Below are positions 42,940-53,900 of a stretch of DNA of 64,000 nt, piece by piece. The notes below the pieces were generated by a model, which was not told the DNA's origin, searched no databases, and saw nothing but the letters and a program-made list of their open reading frames with translations. The position numbers and the translations under genes were made by a program. The first letter of the stretch is position 1; each line of letters opens with the position of its first letter. The stretch comes from Acetobacteroides hydrogenigenes. Lineage in GTDB: Bacteria > Bacteroidota > Bacteroidia > Bacteroidales > ZOR0009. The DNA lies in the NCBI RefSeq assembly GCF_004340205.1, contig NZ_SLWB01000004.1, positions 186,001 through 250,000 on the forward strand. The letters are read 5' to 3'.

Positions 42940-43244
42940 AATCGCACGGCTAACAGCATCTGATTCGACGAATACGCTCGGTTACTCAGCCTACTGATTC
43001 CAATACCCTGCAGAACGACAAGCTTTGCTGCCATAAAAAATCATTTCAGCAGAATCCTACTCTTTTAGTTAAGCATATCGTTTATGTATATAGCTTTTTT
43101 ACTCTCTAACCAATCCTATTATTTAGAATTGATACATATTACGCTTACTGTCAAACCTTTTTAATCCATTTTTGAACCATCAGCAATAGCGCTTGTTCGT
43201 ACTATTAACAAACCATATTATTAACCTTTAACGCATAGTAAGAT

Positions 43245-43871
43245 ATGGCGATAATCGAATTAGTGACTTCCCACGCCTACCTTAAGGATGGAGAAATTGG
43301 CCCATTTACCGGAAATGTTATCCTTCAACTAACCGGGAACAGCCTATTTACAATTACCTCTGAACGTCTTGCAAGGCTTAAAACTTGTAAGGATGATTAC
43401 GAAACGAAGCAAATTGCTAGTATTGATGGTACCAAAGCCGATGTTCTAATGAAAAATGAGGCAAAGGCAACCCTAGTAACCGAGCTGAACGAAATGGCCA
43501 TAGAGCTTTGCGTAATGGCCAAAGGCGATAGGGAAAAACTTGCTACTACAGGCTTTAACTTAGTAAAGGAAACCGAAAAAGGGAAAGAGCCTCCTAAGCC
43601 CAGCAACTTTAAGGTGGAGTATGGCATAAACGAAGGTTCGCTTATCTTCTCGGTAAAGTCGCATGCTGATGCAAGGGTTTACGTATTCCTATTTACGCCT
43701 ATAGCTACAGCACCTTCCGATTTATCGGCATGGGCACAGGTTAGCTCAACATCGAGTAAGAAGGAAATTACCGGATTTAAGCATGGCGTTGACTATCTAT
43801 GCCGATGCGCCTATATGGGACCAAAAGGCAAGCTCGTTTATAGCGATGCCATAACAGTACTAGCTCGTTAG
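43245..43871 (+). CDS. Hypothetical protein with C-terminal fibronectin-III-like domain
   Basis: This 208-residue protein has no signal peptide. Residues 1-110 form a mostly helical region (MAIIELVTSHAYLKDGEIGP, KTCKDDYETKQIASIDG, ELNEMAIELCVMAKGDREKL). Residues 118-208 look like a fibronectin type III fold (KPSNFKVEYGINEGSLIF, FKHGVDYLCRCAYMGPKGK, YSDAITVLAR). Similar proteins occur widely in Bacteroidota without known function. It has a perfect terminator after the stop and sits between SusCD loci 1 and 2. A decayed copy of its C-terminus lies at 50137-50321, in the same position relative to SusC3. Confidence 0.7.
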   Translation: MAIIELVTSHAYLKDGEIGPFTGNVILQLTGNSLFTITSERLARLKTCKDDYETKQIASIDGTKADVLMKNEAKATLVTELNEMAIELCVMAKGDREKLATTGFNLVKETEKGKEPPKPSNFKVEYGINEGSLIFSVKSHADARVYVFLFTPIATAPSDLSAWAQVSSTSSKKEITGFKHGVDYLCRCAYMGPKGKLVYSDAITVLAR

Positions 43872-43890
43872 ATCTACATTACTATATTAG

Positions 43891-43922
43891 AGTACGGCAG
43901 AAGCATAAGCTTCTGCCGTACT
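43891..43922 (+). terminator. Terminator of the FN3-like gene
   Basis: A perfect 14-bp stem, AGTACGGCAGAAGC / GCTTCTGCCGTACT, with loop ATAA lies 20 nt after the stop. The stretch 43923-44254 has no gene that I can see. Confidence 0.88.
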
Positions 43923-44254
43923 TATGTTAGACAAAGGCTAGATCATTAAAGATTAAACAACATCGGATTAGCTTCAAAATCTAATCCTATTTCAAGCAAC
44001 CATAATAAGCACCTATTTAAATTTAAACCGATTGACCGTTTGATATTTTACTATTTGCAACAACACAAAAGACATAAAATTATATAATAAGCCACCGGAT
44101 GCAAACAAGATCGTTTATCGTCTCCCCCCATTTATTTTGAAAGAGTTCTGTAAAAAACCGCCTTAAAAACCTATTAACCACTTTTATTCATATAGAAATA
44201 TAAACAATCTGCAAAAAGTCATTCCACACTATTTATGTAATTTCCTAACACATC

Positions 44255-44285
44255 TTTGGTAATGTCAAATTATGTTATATTTTTG
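44255..44285 (+). promoter_or_regulatory. Two-part promoter TTTG-N19-TATTTTTG of SusC locus 2
   Basis: The -33 TTTG (44255-44258) and -7 TATTTTTG (44278-44285) have 19-nt spacing, near the Bacteroidota consensus. The leader of about 75 nt includes an inverted repeat CACCTTT / AAAGGTG and the conserved AAACTGCTAAAAAAACTATT before the ATG. Confidence 0.65.
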
Positions 44286-44364
44286 CAAATATCAAAACCA
44301 CCTTTCTATGTCAAAGGTGTAAGCGATAACTACAAAATAATTACAAACTGCTAAAAAAACTATT

Positions 44365-47300
44365 ATGAGGCGATTTCTAACGTTACTCGTAACGATGGTT
44401 GTCTTCGGCGTTGGTTCGGCGCTAGGACAAGTAAAGCAAGTCTCTGGTAAGGTGGTTGGTGCTGACGACAACCAACCAATAATTGGAGCAAGTGTCTTTA
44501 TCAAGGAGGCATCTACGATTGGAACAACAACCGATGCCAGCGGTAACTTTATTCTAAAAAACATTCCTGCGAAAGCCAAAACAATTGTCTTCAGATTCGT
44601 TGGCTACCAAACGCTTGAAATGCCAATTTCAGCAACGGTTAATGCAAAGTTAACCCCTGAAGCCAAACAGATTGAAGAGGTGATGGTGATTGCCTACGGA
44701 ACTACTAAAAAGGCTTCATTTACAGGTTCAGCAGAGTCTGTAAAATCTGAGAAATTAAGCACAAGGCCTATTGCGAATGTAACTAAGGCTCTTGATGGTA
44801 TTGTAGCAGGTGTTCAAGCCACATCAGGATCAGGACAACCTGGTTCAGGATCTTCTATTGTGGTTCGTGGCTATGGTTCTATCAATTCATCTCAGGCACC
44901 GCTATACGTTGTTGACGGAGTACCTTACGATGGAAGCATCTCATCGATCAATCCAAATGACATTGAATCAATGACGATTCTAAAAGATGCAGCATCTGGT
45001 GCTCTTTATGGAGCTCGTGGTGCCAATGGTGTTATCATGATTGCAACCAAGAAGGGTAAAACCGGAAAAATGAAGGTTAACTTCAAGGCCAACTGGGGAG
45101 TTGCCTCTCGATCAATTCCTCGTTATGAAACGATGAACGAAGCTGGTTATGTTGAAACCGTCTTCCAATCTTATAAGAATAGTGAGATTATTTCAAATGG
45201 ATTATCTCCTCAAACTGCCGCTATAGTAGCGCTAGAAAAAATGAAGAATGGATCCACTGCCATTTTTGGGAAAAACGAAGAGTATAATCCTTACAACTAC
45301 ACCATTACAGATCTAATAGACCCTTCAACCGGAAAGGTTAGATCTGATGCTAAACTTCGATACAGCGAAGATTGGCTGGATGAAGCAATGGAGAAAAATC
45401 CATTACGTCAAGAGTATGTTACGTCCTTTTCTGGAGGTGATGACAAAACTAGATACATGTTTTCGTTAGGCTACTTAACAGAGCAAGGATTGCTAAAAAC
45501 AACCGAATTCAATCGCTATAATGGCAGATTGAATATTGATTCGGATGTAACAAAATGGATGAAAGCAGGTATGAGCGCTAGTTATTCTCGTAATGAAAGC
45601 AATACTGCAGTTGAAAACTCATCAGGATACTCGAATGTTTGGTATACAAACCAACTAATGGCTCCAATTTTCCCTGTTTACAAGAAAGATGCTAATGGAG
45701 TAACATTGTATGATGATTTAGGAAAACCTATCTTTGATTATGGGGCAAATCGTCCTGCAGGTGCAAGTGCAAACTGGAATACAATTGCGACACTATACGA
45801 TGATATGTATAGCTCTAAAAGCGATAACTTAAGTGGTCGTATGTTTACAGACATTGGCAATCTTAAGGATGGTCCACTAAAAGGCCTTACACTTTCTGTA
45901 AGCTACGGTTTCGACCTTGTAAATTCCTCTTCTGCGACCTACTATAACCCATATAATGGTAACTCAGTTTCAGTTAAGGGATCGCTTGCTAAAGCCAATG
46001 GAAGAACCTTTAGCTACACCTTCAACCAAATTTTAAAGTACGATCGTAATATTGGGAAACATCATTTTGACGCTTTAGTTGGACATGAGTTTTACAAGTA
46101 CCAGTATGACTACCTGAACGCATCTAAAACAGGATTCCCATTTGGAGGACTTTACGAATTAGATGCAGCCACCTCTATTACTGATGCTGGAAGCTATCAA
46201 AACAACTACGCAATTGAATCTGTTCTTTCTCGAGTTGGTTACGACTATGCTGATAAGTACTACCTATCAGCGAGCTTCCGTACTGATGGTTCGTCTCGTT
46301 TCCACGAAGATAACCGTTGGGGAAAGTTCTGGTCCGTGGGAGGTAACTGGAGAATTTCGCAGGAATCATTCATGAAAAGCTTCACTTGGCTAGACAACAT
46401 GGCGTTAAAAGCAAGCTATGGAGTTCAAGGAAATGATAATGTGAATACACTATACGCTTGGCAATCATTCTACAACCTAGGATATCCAAATGCATCAATG
46501 AGTGGTGCTCTAATCAGCTCTTTGGAAAACAAGAATCTTAAATGGGAAAAGAACTCTAACCTCAACATTGGATTGGACTTCAGATTGATGAATAGAGTAT
46601 CCGCTACTATTGAATGGTATCAAAGAGAAACCAAGGATATGCTAATGGACTTTCCAATGGCTTCATCATTGGGCTTTGATGGATACCGTAAGAATGTTGG
46701 AACAATGCGTAACAGGGGGCTAGATGTAACTATCGGAATTGATCTGATCAGAAACGATCAATTCTCATGGAAAACAACGCTAATTGGATCAACAATAAAG
46801 AATAAGGTGCTTCAACTAGCAGATAAACCTGAAATTATTACAGGAAGCTATATTATCCGTGAAGGAGAAACCCTAAATTCATACTATACCCCAAGTGCAG
46901 CAGGTGTTGATCCTGCAACTGGAAAGCAACTTTACTGGGTATGGGATACTGATGCAAACGGTGTACGAGGAGAAAAGTATATTTCCGACAATCCAACAAA
47001 AGCAACTGCTTGTAAAGAAATCCAAGGCAGCCGTATACCTGATTTCTATGGTTCTGTAGCGAATGAGTTTAGCTATAAAAACTTTGACCTAAGCATTCTT
47101 TGCACATACTCAATTGGTGGAAAAATTCTTGACGGAGTTTACAATACGCTGCTATATAGCAACTACATTGGCCAAGCAAGAAGCAAGAATCTCGAACGCG
47201 CATGGAAACAGCCTGGAGACGTAACAGATATACCTCGTATAGAAATAGGCTTGACCCACGTTAACACAAACAACGATCTAATAAATGCATCCTACTTTGC

Positions 47301-47511
47301 ATTTAAAAACATCACCCTAGGATATACCCTACCATCAAGATGGATTAAAGCTGCAGGAATTGAAGCAATTCGTTTTAGTGCTGCTGCCGACAATGTGGTT
47401 ATGTTTACCCATCTAAAAGGGATGAACCCTCAGTATAACTTTACCGGAGGTACTAATTTTGGGTATGTGCCAACAAGAAATATCACATTTGGTGTTGACA
47501 TTAGATTCTAA
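44365..47511 (+). CDS. SusC/RagA-type TonB-dependent outer-membrane transporter 2
   Basis: This 1048-residue transporter has the same signal peptide and regulatory-like domain as SusC1 (MRRFLTLLVTMVVFGVGSALG, then VSGKVVGADDNQPIIGASV), almost identical at DNA level over the first roughly 100 bases. The TonB box region is EEVMVIAYGT. The plug has PLYVVDGVPYDG, ESMTILKDAASGALYGARGANGVI and TKKGKTG. The barrel then diverges from SusC1 in sequence and ends NITFGVDIRF. It lacks an STN domain. SusD2 starts 21 nt downstream and a surface lipoprotein follows. The substrate is unknown; no degradative enzyme is encoded in the locus. Confidence 0.95.
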   Translation: MRRFLTLLVTMVVFGVGSALGQVKQVSGKVVGADDNQPIIGASVFIKEASTIGTTTDASGNFILKNIPAKAKTIVFRFVGYQTLEMPISATVNAKLTPEAKQIEEVMVIAYGTTKKASFTGSAESVKSEKLSTRPIANVTKALDGIVAGVQATSGSGQPGSGSSIVVRGYGSINSSQAPLYVVDGVPYDGSISSINPNDIESMTILKDAASGALYGARGANGVIMIATKKGKTGKMKVNFKANWGVASRSIPRYETMNEAGYVETVFQSYKNSEIISNGLSPQTAAIVALEKMKNGSTAIFGKNEEYNPYNYTITDLIDPSTGKVRSDAKLRYSEDWLDEAMEKNPLRQEYVTSFSGGDDKTRYMFSLGYLTEQGLLKTTEFNRYNGRLNIDSDVTKWMKAGMSASYSRNESNTAVENSSGYSNVWYTNQLMAPIFPVYKKDANGVTLYDDLGKPIFDYGANRPAGASANWNTIATLYDDMYSSKSDNLSGRMFTDIGNLKDGPLKGLTLSVSYGFDLVNSSSATYYNPYNGNSVSVKGSLAKANGRTFSYTFNQILKYDRNIGKHHFDALVGHEFYKYQYDYLNASKTGFPFGGLYELDAATSITDAGSYQNNYAIESVLSRVGYDYADKYYLSASFRTDGSSRFHEDNRWGKFWSVGGNWRISQESFMKSFTWLDNMALKASYGVQGNDNVNTLYAWQSFYNLGYPNASMSGALISSLENKNLKWEKNSNLNIGLDFRLMNRVSATIEWYQRETKDMLMDFPMASSLGFDGYRKNVGTMRNRGLDVTIGIDLIRNDQFSWKTTLIGSTIKNKVLQLADKPEIITGSYIIREGETLNSYYTPSAAGVDPATGKQLYWVWDTDANGVRGEKYISDNPTKATACKEIQGSRIPDFYGSVANEFSYKNFDLSILCTYSIGGKILDGVYNTLLYSNYIGQARSKNLERAWKQPGDVTDIPRIEIGLTHVNTNNDLINASYFAFKNITLGYTLPSRWIKAAGIEAIRFSAAADNVVMFTHLKGMNPQYNFTGGTNFGYVPTRNITFGVDIRF

Positions 47512-47532
47512 CCAAACTTAAAAAATTGAAAA

Positions 47533-49080
47533 ATGAAAAAGATTCTATACATAATTGCCCTATTTGGGTTGTTAGGGTTAAACGGTTGTACCGATGAGCT
47601 CAATACCGAGCCAACCGATAGAGTTGCCGGATCAACTATGTTTAAGGATGCAACTAGTGCCGAAACAGCTATTAACGGTATTTATCGTGCACTTTTTGTT
47701 GCGGGATGGAGCACGAATTGGGCTTCTGAAAACTGTGGACAAACAGCGATTAACCTAATGGCAGACTTGATGGGCGAAGACCATCTGATGCAAGGTCAAG
47801 GTTCTGGATGGTTCTACGAAGATTACCGTCTAAATGTACATGGTGACTATTCTCATAAAAGCGGAAGATCTTATTCTGTTTGGAATTTTTACTATACTAT
47901 AGTTTGTAATACTAACTATATTATTGCATCTGAAGCAACCATGGGTGGCAATCCAGATCTTAAGCAAAGTATCATTGGACAAGCCTATGCATTACGTGCA
48001 TTTGCGTATAGCAACCTTATCCAGCTATTCCAGCAAACCTATATAGGACACGAAAATGCCCCAGGTATTCCACTTTACACTGAACCTACCGTTGCTGGTA
48101 CTGTTGGGAAACCAAGAGGAACCGTACAACAAGTTTACGACTTAATCAATCAGGATTTAGATAAAGCAATTACACTTCTAGGTGGTGTAACAAACAAAGT
48201 GCAAACGCATGCTTCACATGTCGACTACTACGTTGCCAATGGCATAAAAGCCCGTGTAAATCTGGTTCAGCATCGCTACAAAGAGGCAATGGACGCTGCC
48301 GCAGAAGCGCTTACCCGACCAGGACTAAAGGTCGCTACAGTTAGCGAGTTAGGCGGTAACAATAGCGTAAAAGCTCCTGGAGTTCTTTGGGGAGTTGAGA
48401 TTACTAAGGATCAAACAGCAGGAACTGCATCATTCTTTTCTCATATGGATGCTGATGTTACAGGTTCGTATGGTTCAAAAGCTCGTCAATGTATCAGTTC
48501 TGGCTTGTACGATTTAATCCCAAATACAGATTTACGTAAGGCTGCTTGGTTTAGAGGAAAACTTTCTGTTGAAGGAGATGGTTCAAACATCAGCTATTGC
48601 CAGCTTAAATTTAAGATGGCAGATCCTGTAACACGTACCGGAGATTACCTTTTGATGCGCGCAGAAGAGATGATTTTGATCAAAGCAGAAGCAGAATGCC
48701 ATCTAGAAAAATACGCAGAAGCTCGTACTACGATCAAAATGCTGGGTAGCAAACGTGATAGCAATTTTGACACTCGCTTAGCAGATAGAACAGATAGCAA
48801 GGAGTACAACACTAACACAAATGCACCACTCATAACTTTGATGGATGAGATTTTATTCCAACGCCGTTTAGAGCTATGGGGAGAGGCTGGTCGCATATTC
48901 GATTTGCAGAGGTTAGCTTTAGGCTATAACCGCTCTTATGCAAACTCTAATCACACTGAAAAAGTAACGACCAAGAATACATCAGCCGCATCGCCATTGT
49001 TTATATTTCCATTACCTCAATCAGAGATCGATGGTAATGAAAATATTACAGATGAAGATCAAAATCCGATTGTGCAATAG
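47533..49080 (+). CDS. SusD/RagB-type surface lipoprotein 2
   Basis: This 515-residue lipoprotein partners SusC2. The lipobox is LLGLNGCTD with C19, followed by ELNTEPTDRV. SusD hallmarks are GQAYALRAFAYSNLIQLF at about 148-165, the LLMRAEEMILIKAEAECH helix near 375, and EILFQRRLELWGEAGRIFDLQRL near 440. The fold is the TPR-containing SusD/RagB nutrient-binding fold at the cell surface. It is co-transcribed with SusC2 and the following lipoprotein gene (25 nt gap). Its sequence differs enough from SusD1 to suggest a different ligand. Confidence 0.94.
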   Translation: MKKILYIIALFGLLGLNGCTDELNTEPTDRVAGSTMFKDATSAETAINGIYRALFVAGWSTNWASENCGQTAINLMADLMGEDHLMQGQGSGWFYEDYRLNVHGDYSHKSGRSYSVWNFYYTIVCNTNYIIASEATMGGNPDLKQSIIGQAYALRAFAYSNLIQLFQQTYIGHENAPGIPLYTEPTVAGTVGKPRGTVQQVYDLINQDLDKAITLLGGVTNKVQTHASHVDYYVANGIKARVNLVQHRYKEAMDAAAEALTRPGLKVATVSELGGNNSVKAPGVLWGVEITKDQTAGTASFFSHMDADVTGSYGSKARQCISSGLYDLIPNTDLRKAAWFRGKLSVEGDGSNISYCQLKFKMADPVTRTGDYLLMRAEEMILIKAEAECHLEKYAEARTTIKMLGSKRDSNFDTRLADRTDSKEYNTNTNAPLITLMDEILFQRRLELWGEAGRIFDLQRLALGYNRSYANSNHTEKVTTKNTSAASPLFIFPLPQSEIDGNENITDEDQNPIVQ

Positions 49081-49105
49081 CTTGCTACTTAAAAGATAAA
49101 AAGTT

Positions 49106-49894
49106 ATGAAAACGAACATATTAAGTTTTTTATCGGTATTATCCATTGTTTTGTTTGGATTTACATCCTGTAATACCGATGCAGAAGGTGTTATTTACGG
49201 AGGAAATCGCAATACGGCTTCGTTTGCTTCAACACAAATGAATAACGAAGTAACAGCTCAAGATAATGGAATAGTCAAAGTTCCAGTATACCGTGGAGAG
49301 AAAACGGGAGAACTGACTGTTGACCTTACCTTATCAAACAATGCCAACATCCTCACTTTAACGACACCAACAGTAACGTTCCGCAACGGGGAAACAGTTG
49401 CATATGCCGAGATATCCTTCGGGAATATAAACAATCTTGGAGCAACGGATAAATATCAAGCAACAGTTTCAATTTCAGATCCAGCGAAGGTTTCTGTATC
49501 AGGTGTAAAAGAAATAAAGATTTCTGTGCAGCGCAAGCTAACTTGGGAAACCTACGGCATTGGAAAATACGAATCTGAGCTATTTGAAGATTCTTGGGAT
49601 CAGCCAATCGAAAAGGCAAAGGAAGGAAATATCTATCGCCTGCCTGATTGTTTTTATGCTGGTTATCCTTTAATTTTTGTTTTAAGTGACGATAACCAAA
49701 CACTATTATCATGGGCTGCTCAACCAATGGGTTACAAGCATGCTACTTATGGTATGGTTTATTTCCAAGCAAAATCTATGGTTAGGAATGGGAATACGCT
49801 AGAATTCGACATGTTAGGTAGAGTTATATATAACGGTAAACTTGCAACCTTATGGAGTGGCTTTACTGAAAGACTAACAATGCCAAACAAGTAA
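49106..49894 (+). CDS. SusE/F-position surface lipoprotein with Calx-beta-like N-terminal domain
   Basis: This 262-residue lipoprotein (lipobox FGFTSC, C22) is the third gene of locus 2. Residues about 35-148 are beta-rich and resemble a Calx-beta or DUF-type immunoglobulin-like domain (SFASTQMNNEVTAQDNGIV, VPVYRGEKTGELTVDLTL, VTFRNGETVAYAEISFG). Residues about 150-262 form a second, unfamiliar domain beginning TWETYGIGKYESELFED. Lipoproteins in this position (like SusE, SusF) bind ligand on the cell surface, so the role is inferred from context. A strong terminator follows. Confidence 0.75.
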   Translation: MKTNILSFLSVLSIVLFGFTSCNTDAEGVIYGGNRNTASFASTQMNNEVTAQDNGIVKVPVYRGEKTGELTVDLTLSNNANILTLTTPTVTFRNGETVAYAEISFGNINNLGATDKYQATVSISDPAKVSVSGVKEIKISVQRKLTWETYGIGKYESELFEDSWDQPIEKAKEGNIYRLPDCFYAGYPLIFVLSDDNQTLLSWAAQPMGYKHATYGMVYFQAKSMVRNGNTLEFDMLGRVIYNGKLATLWSGFTERLTMPNK

Positions 49895-49924
49895 ATCAAG
49901 ATTCTCATCCAATAATTAAAAGAG

Positions 49925-49955
49925 GGGCTATTCTTAATATAGAATAGCCCTTTTT
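49925..49955 (+). terminator. Terminator of SusCD locus 2
   Basis: A 10-bp stem, GGGCTATTCT / AGAATAGCCC, with loop TAATAT is followed by TTTTT. Confidence 0.92.
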
Positions 49956-50136
49956 GGTTGAAAAAATATTAGCATTAGGCCTAGAAACACCGCACAATTT
50001 TACATTTACTCATCCATTTTTCGCTATTATTCTTCCGTAAAACTAAGGAAACTCCTAATCGATCATGGGATACCGAGCCCTGATGTGCGATTCCCAATTT
50101 TAAACACAAGCCCCTCAAAACAGTCGTTGCTCGAAA

Positions 50137-50321
50137 TTTCTATTTACCCCTATCGCTACAGCACCTTCCTATTTATCGACATGGGCACAGGTTCGCTCAC
50201 ATCAAGTAAGAAGGAGGTAACCGGCTTTAAGCATGGGGTTGAGTATTTATGCCGATGCGCCTATATGGGACCAAAAGGCAAGCTCGTTTATAGCGATGCC
50301 ATAACAGTACTTGCACGCTAA
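50137..50321 (+). pseudogene. Decayed C-terminal remnant of the FN3-like gene
   Basis: This stretch aligns with 43686-43871, the last 60 or so codons of the intact FN3-like gene. Identity is high, including a long identical run around TATGGGACCAAAAGGCAAGC. It lacks the first two thirds of the gene. A single-base deletion near 50193 (CTCACATC against CTCAACATC) shifts the frame, so the upstream part is out of frame with the still-readable tail FKHGVEYLCRCAYMGPKGK. It ends at a stop and a terminator hairpin resembling that of the intact gene. It marks a past duplication of this region. Confidence 0.82.
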
Positions 50322-50334
50322 AGCGCATTATGTA

Positions 50335-50370
50335 AGAAAAGGACAGGAATATAAGCTTCTGTCCTTTTCT
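50335..50370 (+). terminator. Terminator after the FN3-like remnant
   Basis: A 12-bp stem, AGAAAAGGACAG / CTGTCCTTTTCT, is homologous in position and loop (ATAAGCTTCTG) to the terminator of the intact FN3-like gene. From 50371 to 50795 I see only a 9-bp inverted repeat, TTCCTATTT / AAATAGGAA (50411-50435). Confidence 0.8.
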
Positions 50371-50795
50371 TATCCTCTATGTCAATTTCCAAATATCATA
50401 TTGTTGCCGGTTCCTATTTACTCCTAAAATAGGAATCAGAATTCCCTCTATTTACTCCTTTATTTTTTAGCTCATACATGCATATTCACTTACAAAACCG
50501 TTCCCTCAACTTAGGTTCAGCTATAAATAAAAAGAAATATAAGCATCAATCCCCCAACTTAAGGCAACCGCATATTTAACATTTTATTACTTATATCTAC
50601 ATGTATGATATTAATTTTATATAACAAAAAACTCGTCACAAACAGAATTATTTCACCCACCCCTCTCCGTTTAAAAGGGGCATCACAAAAAAAATAGCCG
50701 TATAACAAACCGTTGCATCCATTTTCATCACACACCCACACAAATTACGAGAAGAATATTGTCCAATATGTTTTTCTACAATTTCCCGTCCTCTT

Positions 50796-50826
50796 CTTGG
50801 ATATGTCAAATTTTGTTATAGCTTTG
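50796..50826 (+). promoter_or_regulatory. Promoter CTTG-N19-TAGCTTTG of SusC locus 3
   Basis: The -7 TAGCTTTG (50819-50826) has a near -33 CTTG 19 nt upstream. The sequence TGTCAAAtTnTGTTATA around it matches locus 2. The leader again ends AAACTGCTAAACAAACTATT before the ATG. Confidence 0.6.
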
Positions 50827-50909
50827 CAAATGTCAAAAATACCTTTTAGATCAAGAGGCGTAATAGACAACTACAAACAAACAAATTACAAACTGCTAAA
50901 CAAACTATT

Positions 50910-53900
50910 ATGAGGCGATTTTTAACGTTACTCGTAACGCTGCTTGTCTTTGGCGCCGGTACGGCATTAGGACAGGGAAAGCAAGTTTCAGGAAAGGTGT
51001 TGTCCGCTGAGGACAAGCAGCCAATTCCTGGTGTTAGTGTTTTCGTGAAGGAGGCTTCCACCATTGGTACGTCAACCAGTATTGATGGACAGTTTACCCT
51101 TAAAAACCTCCCAGCAAATGCAAAAACCTTAGTATTCCGCTTTGTTGGCTTTCAAACCCAAGAGGTAGCCATTAAAGGTGGGGAGATTAATGTTTCATTG
51201 ATCCCAGAAACCCAAAAGATCGACGAAGTTGTGGTAACTGCAATGGGCATGAAAAAATCGGAGAAAACGTTAGGCTATGCAGCTTCAACTGTAAAAAGCG
51301 AAGATTTACTAGCGGGTCGTTCTGCTTCGGTAATGTCGGGTATTGCAGGTAAAGTTGCAGGGGTAAACGTATCCTCGTCAGGTCAAACCGGAACATCTCA
51401 AAAAGTAATTGTTCGCGGATACTCTTCCTTCTCTGAGAATCAACCATTGTATGTTGTAGATGGTGTTCCAATCCAGAACAACTTTTCGGGAAGCGACGGC
51501 AGCTCTGATGCTGTAGACTTCGGAAACCAAGCAGGAGACATTAACCCTGATGATGTTGAGTCGTTGACTGTTTTAAAAGGAGCGTCAGCAACCGCACTTT
51601 ATGGCTCTAGAGCTGCTAATGGTGTAATTATGATTACCACCAAAAGATCACAACAAGACGAGCGAATTACTGTTGAGTATAACGGTTCGTTTATGGCTAG
51701 CGATGTGCTCCGAGTTCCTCAAACTCAAAATGTTTTTGGTCAAGGATGGCCAGATTGGGATAGAATGGAAAATGGTTCATGGGGGCCAAAATTGGACGGA
51801 CGTATGCATGATTGGGGAGCACCTCTAGATGCAAATGGCAAATTTGATCCAAAAGCAACAGGACGTGAGAAAAGATTCTCATATGTAGAAGACAACCTAA
51901 GGAACTTCTATGAAACAGGATTTGAAACCAACAACACTGTAAGCGTAAAAGGTGGAACTAAGAATACAGGATTCGTTTTTTCGTACGGAAACTCTTATGC
52001 TAATGGAGTTATCCCTACCGATGCCGACAAGTATAGCAGGAATACCTTCTCGTTTAGGGGAAATACGAAGTACAACAATTTCGACATTAACTACTCCATT
52101 AACTACGTACGCAAGGACATGAACAATGTTAGTGCTGGTCAGGGAGATAATGGTGCTACTATATTCCCAGAATTGCTGCAGCATGCTGTAGATGTTGACT
52201 TCCAAGACACAAAAGATCTGAACAACATTTATAACAATACGGACAACTACTACACTGTTTATGCTGAAAATCCTTGGTGGGTTGTAAAAAACAACGGCAA
52301 CAAATATCAGGATGATCGTATTTATGGAAAAGCCGAAGTGAATTACGAAATTCTAAAAGGGCTTAGAGCTACAGCTCGATTAGGCGGCGATTTTACCAAT
52401 TCACGTCAACAAAGATGGAATGCTATAGCTAAAAGAACCGTTGGTAGCTATGCCTATGAAGGTGGAAAAAAAGACGAAGTAGGCTACTACAACGAAAGGA
52501 ATGATGCTTGGGATCAAATTGACTTCACAGGTCTGCTATCTGGAAACTATAAACTATCGAATGATTTGGGATTTGATGGTGTTTTAGGTTATAACTTTAA
52601 CCAGCGCTCTTCATCTTTCCATAATTCGTCGCTATCAGGGCTAGTACAACCTAATTGGTATAGTCTAGAGAATGGAGAGGTTATGCCGCTTTCCAGTTCT
52701 GGTATTTCTAGAAGAAGATTGATTGGCGCTTTCAGTCAAATGAACTTTGATTTTAGAAATTACTGGTTCTTAACGCTTTCTCTAAGAAACGACTGGTCTT
52801 CTACTCTACCCAAGAATAAAAACAGCTTCTTCTACTGGGGGGTAAACACTTCAGCAATCCTAACTGATATGTTTAAGTCATTACAAAATGACTACGTTAA
52901 CTTTATAAAGGTAAGAGCGGCTTATGGTCAAACAGGTAATGATGCTCCTGCTTATAGAACATATTCAGCATACTTTCCAACTCAGATTGGTGTTGGATTT
53001 GGAGATTTATACTTACCATTCGCTGGTGTTTTAGGTTTAACAGAAAGCAACCGCCTAGGAAATATGGGCTTAAAGCCTGAAATCACCACTGAACTAGAGT
53101 TTGGAATTGATGCACGCTTCTTTAAGAATAGATTAACATTTGATGTTGCTTATTATAACAAGCAAACTAAGGATCAAATCATTTCTGCTACGGTTGCTCC
53201 TGAAACAGGTTACACATCGAGGACTCAGAATATCGGGAAAATTGAGAACCAAGGTGTAGAAGCAAACGTTCGCATCATACCTGTTCGTACATCTGATTTA
53301 GAATGGGAAGTTGGAGTAACCTTTGCCAAAAACAAAAGTAAAGTAAAGGAACTTTGGGCTGGTACTGATAGGTACCGTATTGCTTCTGGCTACGAGATCG
53401 ACTTTATGGCCATCGTAGGTCAGCCTCTTGGACAATTCCTTGCCCCAGCCGAGCTACGAGTTGCCGAAGGAGAGCATGCTGGTAAGATTGTTGTCAACTC
53501 GGCAGGAAGGCCACTTGTTGACGCAGGAAAAAAGGACAACGTAGGGACTTCTCAGCCTGACTTCACCATGGGTTTCAATACTCGTTTAACCTACAAAGGC
53601 ATAACCCTTAGTGGTGTATTTGATTGGAGAAAAGGCGGACAATTCTGGAGTTACACTTCTCACATTATGAATTTTAACGGTAATGCAACCAAGACTACAT
53701 TTAATGAAAGGCAACCATTTGTAATTCCAAATTCTGTAAAACAAGCAGGAGTTGATGCTAATGGTAAACCTATTTATGTAGAAAATGACATTCCTATCAC
53801 CAATTATGAGACGTATAATTATTACAACAACTCTAAAAACACTCCAATACAAAAAACCTTTGTGCTTCCTAAAGATTACCTAAAACTGAGAGAAATTGCT

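Noticed and set aside
42806-42997. Reading frame with 7-residue repeats (IENGAF type)
   Set aside because: It is a by-product of the 21-bp tandem array; no other sign of coding is present.
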